DNA from: Breoghania sp037026715
GTDB lineage: Bacteria > Pseudomonadota > Alphaproteobacteria > Rhizobiales > Stappiaceae
NCBI RefSeq assembly: GCF_037026715.1
Contig: NZ_JBANCG010000008.1
Span: 282,648 to 346,647 of the forward strand
DNA length: 64,000 bases
Direction: 5' to 3'
Shown here: positions 59,540 through 64,000 of the stretch, one piece after another
Numbering within the stretch: position 1 is the first letter of the stretch
How the letters are laid out: every line of letters starts with the position of its first letter
Notes under the pieces: model-generated
Databases searched by the model: none
The model's input: the letters and a program-made list of their open reading frames with translations, nothing else
What the model was told of the DNA's origin: nothing
Program-made: the position numbers and the translations under genes

Positions 59540-60823
59540 ATGACCATCGCCGACACGACCTATGCTCCTCCCGTCAACCGCTCGAGCCAGATATTGGCGG
59601 CGAGCATGATCGGGACCACGATCGAGTTCTTCGATTTCTACATCTACGCAACCGCCGCCGTTCTGGTGTTCCCGCACCTTTTCTTCCCCGAGAGCGACCC
59701 GACCAGCGCGTTGCTGCAGTCCTTTGCCACCTTCTCCATCGCCTTTTTCGCACGCCCGATCGGCGCGGCGATCTTCGGCCATTTCGGCGACCGCGTCGGC
59801 CGCAAGGCGACGCTGGTGGCGGCCCTGATGACGATGGGACTTTCCACCGTCGCGATCGGTGCGCTGCCGACTTATGCCTCGATCGGCGTGTGGGCGCCGC
59901 TGCTGCTGGCGCTGTGCCGGCTCGGCCAGGGCCTGGGTCTCGGTGGCGAATGGGGCGGCGCGGTGCTGCTGGCAACCGAACACGCGCCTTCGGGCAAGAA
60001 GTCGTGGTTCGGCATGTTTCCGCAGCTCGGCGCCCCCGTGGGCTTCATCTTCGCCAGCGGCATCTTCCTGACGCTGACAGAGACCATGTCGAACGAGCAG
60101 TTCTTCGCCTGGGGCTGGCGCATTCCGTTCCTGGCGAGCGCCATCCTCGTCATCTTCGGTCTGGTCGTCCGGCTGAAGATCACCGAGACGCCGGAGTTCG
60201 CCCGTGCGGTTGAGCGCGCGGAACGGGTCGCCGTTCCGGTCGTCGACGTCTTCCGCTCGCACAAGATGGCGCTACTGCTCGGCACCATGGGTGCGCTCGC
60301 GACCTTCGTGCTGTTCTACCTGATGACGGTGTTCTCCCTCGGCTGGGGCACGCACCATCTCGGCTACAGCCGCGAGGAATTCCTGATCCTGCAGATGATC
60401 GGCGTCATCTTCTTCGCCGCCTTCATCCCGCTGGCCGGCCGACTTTGCGACCGTTACGGCGTGCGCCGGATCATGCTGATCGTCACCGCGATCATCGCCG
60501 CCTTCTCGTTCGCCATCGCACCGCTGTTTGCCGGTGGCGAAGTCGGCGTCATGACCATGCTGATCCTGGGCTTTGCGGCAATGGGCCTGACCTACGGACC
60601 GCTGGGAACGGCCCTGTCGCTGCCGTTCCCGACCGCGGTGCGCTACACCGGCGCCTCGCTGACGTTCAACCTCGCCGGCATCTTCGGCGCTTCGCTCGCC
60701 CCCTACATCGCCACCTGGCTCGCTTCCAACTACGGGTTCGAGGCCGTCGGCTACTACCTGGCGATCAGCGCGGCGATCACCTTCATCGGTTTCCTGTTCA
60801 TTCCGGCGGCCGGCGAAGATTAA
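59540..60823 (+). CDS. MHS-family major facilitator transporter
   Basis: A 427-residue proton symporter of the metabolite:H+ symporter group (like ShiA, KgtP, ProP), twelve helices. MHS features: ASMIGTTIEFFDFYIYATAAVLVFP, ARPIGAAIFGHFGDRVGRKATL (the MFS loop 2-3 motif), GQGLGLGGEWGGAVLL and GTALSLPFPTAVRYTGASL. Substrate could be a dicarboxylate, shikimate or betaine and cannot be told. ATG 59540 is chosen; an upstream ATG at 59480 lacks support. A terminator follows. Confidence 0.92.
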   Translation: MTIADTTYAPPVNRSSQILAASMIGTTIEFFDFYIYATAAVLVFPHLFFPESDPTSALLQSFATFSIAFFARPIGAAIFGHFGDRVGRKATLVAALMTMGLSTVAIGALPTYASIGVWAPLLLALCRLGQGLGLGGEWGGAVLLATEHAPSGKKSWFGMFPQLGAPVGFIFASGIFLTLTETMSNEQFFAWGWRIPFLASAILVIFGLVVRLKITETPEFARAVERAERVAVPVVDVFRSHKMALLLGTMGALATFVLFYLMTVFSLGWGTHHLGYSREEFLILQMIGVIFFAAFIPLAGRLCDRYGVRRIMLIVTAIIAAFSFAIAPLFAGGEVGVMTMLILGFAAMGLTYGPLGTALSLPFPTAVRYTGASLTFNLAGIFGASLAPYIATWLASNYGFEAVGYYLAISAAITFIGFLFIPAAGED

Positions 60824-60867
60824 TCCGCCGCCTTCGGGCGGTGCGAATTGACCATCTCGCCAATCGG

Positions 60868-60903
60868 GGCGCGCGGCGTTATCGTCGCGCGCCTTTCTCG
60901 TTT
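60868..60903 (+). terminator. Rho-independent terminator after the MHS transporter
   Basis: Stem GGCGCGCG (60868-60875) / CGCGCGCC (60886-60893) followed by TTTCTCGTTT, 45 bp past the stop and just before the next gene. Confidence 0.75.
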
Positions 60904-60929
60904 CCCGCCCGCAGGTTCCGGATCCCGCC

Positions 60930-62285
60930 ATGCCGCTCTACTCATCGCACGCCTATGACCGTTCACGTCCGCTCGGCAGCTATTGGGAAACGACGGTCGA
61001 GCCGGAAGCGCGCAACTATGCGCCGCTCGAAGGCGAACAGACCGCCGATTTCGCGATCATCGGCGGCGGCTTCACGGGACTGAATGCCGCGCTGCGCCTT
61101 GCCGGCACGCACGGTGCCGATGTGGCTCTGCTGGAGGCTGGAGACATCGGCTGGGGCGCCTCGGGGCGCAACGGCGGGTTTTGCTGCGTTGGCGGCTCTA
61201 AACGCTCGCCCGGAGACATCGTCCGGCACTATGGCCATGAGGAGGCCGCGCGGTTCCTCGACTTCCAGGCGCAGGCCATCGACCATGTGCGCGGCCTGCT
61301 TGAAGCCCACGCCATCGACGCCGACACGCATTCGGACGGCGAACTGAACCTTGCCCACCGCGACAAGGCAATGCGCGAACTGCAGGAAGAGGCCGCCGAG
61401 CTGCGCAGCGCGTTCGGCATCGAGATGACGCTTCATTCCCGCGACGAGCTGGCGGCAATGGGCGTCGCGGGGCCGGAGTTCTGCGGCGGCGCCACGCTGA
61501 AACGCGGCTTCGCCCTCAACCCGCTGAAATATGCCACCGGCCTCGCCCGGGCCGCGCGCGAAGCGGGGGCGAAGCTCCATGGCCGCTCCGCGGTCACGGC
61601 CATTTCGCGGGAGGGCGAGCGCTGGCGGCTTGAGACGGCGCGCGGCCACCTTTTGGCCCGCCGCCTGATCATGGCGACCAACGGCTATCTGGAAGAGGAA
61701 CTGCCCGGCGTCCCCTTTGCCGCGCTTGCCGGACGGCTACTTCCTGTCCTCTCCTGCGTGCTGGTCACACGACAGCTCACCGCGGAAGAACTGGCGGCGC
61801 AGGGCTGGACCTCGCATCAGATGAGCTACGACACGCGTCAGCTGCTGCACTATTTCAGGCTGATGCCGGACGGCCGCTTTCTCTTCGGCATGCGCGGCAG
61901 CACCGACACGACGCCGCAAAGCGACGTCGCGATCCGCCGCGAAATCCTTGCCGACTTCCACCGCATGTTTCCGGCCTGGAAGGACGTGGAGGTGACGCAT
62001 GTCTGGTCAGGTTTCGTGTGCATGTCGGCAGAACTGACCCCCTATGTCGGCTCGCTCGCCGATGCCCCCGACGCCTTCGCCGCACTTGCCTACCACGGCA
62101 ACGGGGTGGCGATGGGCTCGCTGTGCGGTGCGGCGGTGGCAGACATTGTCGCCGGCAAAACGACGAGCGCCGATCTGCCGGCGGTCGTGCGCGGGCCACT
62201 GAAGCGCTTTCCCTTCCCGGCCCTGCGCAAGGCCTATCTGAAGGCAGCCTATCGGTGGTATGCGCTTTGCGACGAGGTGCTGTGA
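60930..62285 (+). CDS. FAD-dependent oxidoreductase, PuuB-like
   Basis: A 451-residue flavoprotein of the DAO superfamily, resembling gamma-glutamylputrescine oxidase (PuuB/OrdL). The N-terminal YWETTVEPEARNYAPLEGEQTADFAIIGGGFTGLNAALRLA with GxGxxG-type motif IIGGGFTG, then IGWGASGRNGGFCC (FAD-binding), and HVWSGFVCMSAELTPYVGSL and YHGNGVAMGSLCG at the C-terminus are typical. Polyamine catabolism is a reasonable guess but no puu genes are near. The terminator before it argues that it has its own promoter, although none was identified. Confidence 0.88.
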   Translation: MPLYSSHAYDRSRPLGSYWETTVEPEARNYAPLEGEQTADFAIIGGGFTGLNAALRLAGTHGADVALLEAGDIGWGASGRNGGFCCVGGSKRSPGDIVRHYGHEEAARFLDFQAQAIDHVRGLLEAHAIDADTHSDGELNLAHRDKAMRELQEEAAELRSAFGIEMTLHSRDELAAMGVAGPEFCGGATLKRGFALNPLKYATGLARAAREAGAKLHGRSAVTAISREGERWRLETARGHLLARRLIMATNGYLEEELPGVPFAALAGRLLPVLSCVLVTRQLTAEELAAQGWTSHQMSYDTRQLLHYFRLMPDGRFLFGMRGSTDTTPQSDVAIRREILADFHRMFPAWKDVEVTHVWSGFVCMSAELTPYVGSLADAPDAFAALAYHGNGVAMGSLCGAAVADIVAGKTTSADLPAVVRGPLKRFPFPALRKAYLKAAYRWYALCDEVL

Positions 62286-62425
62286 TAACCCGCGAACACC
62301 CTCGATAGTGACCCGGCATTGACCCTGCGCACCGCTCTTCCCATTTGACAAGCGCCCGGCTTTTGCGCCAAGCACGGCGCGTCGCGCAACAGTCGCCCGC
62401 TTAAAAGCACCCTGAAAAGACCAAC

Positions 62426-64000
<1,575 letters not shown>

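Overview
The window is about 64 kb of GC-rich bacterial chromosome. It looks like an alphaproteobacterium of the order Hyphomicrobiales (Rhizobiales). Evidence is the set of alphaproteobacterial families (ATP synthase zeta/DUF1476, DUF2852, DUF1344, DUF1289, DUF3306, TIGR02281 retropepsin), an MntR/mntH pair, btaAB betaine-lipid genes, purC/purS/purQ order, and several families of palindromic intergenic repeats. Genus cannot be fixed from sequence reading alone. No phage, integron, transposase, CRISPR array, rRNA or tRNA was seen.

Layout. 0-8 kb: start of a WD40-type secreted protein, then a membrane-bound, molybdenum-dependent formate dehydrogenase locus on the minus strand (TAT-target small protein, alpha, beta, lipoprotein, gamma) plus an accessory pair (DUF3306, TorD-type chaperone). 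8-16 kb: Mrp Fe-S carrier, mntR and mntH divergent around an MntR-like operator, a Nudix protein, a PiT phosphate transporter behind a Pho-box-like site, a ParDE toxin-antitoxin pair and a nitroreductase. 16-24 kb: arfB, an acetamidase/formamidase behind a MoaD-like protein, a DadA-like oxidoreductase, a BASS-like transporter, rpe, an Ogt methyltransferase with a repeat-built linker, DUF2259. 24-36 kb: TetR regulator, small conserved proteins, LysE exporter, YcaQ-like glycosylase, purB, a lactate dehydrogenase, aldo/keto reductase and HpcH/HpaI aldolase. 36-44 kb: zeta subunit, purC, purS, a 50-residue membrane ORF, purQ, a permease, small secreted proteins, btaBA and a BLUF photoreceptor. 44-54 kb: mobA-mobB-moeA, a polar amino acid ABC importer without ATPase, a UDG-like protein, a GST, an orphan histidine kinase, cobT/cobS. 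54-64 kb: lipoprotein hydrolase, DUF1289, retropepsin, TauE exporter, dusA, an MHS transporter, a PuuB-like oxidoreductase and prfC, which runs off the end.

How the parts fit. The formate dehydrogenase needs bis-MGD, and mobA, mobB and moeA supply late steps of that cofactor. The PiT transporter and the betaine-lipid genes both belong to phosphate economy and both have Pho-box-like sites upstream, one good and one weak. purC, purS, purQ and purB cover four purine steps. Most of the window is ordinary core chromosome. The most unusual DNA is in the intergenic repeats, above all a ~219-bp element with imperfect terminal inverted repeats that appears to have split a REP-like hairpin near 32 kb and left a 5-bp duplication.
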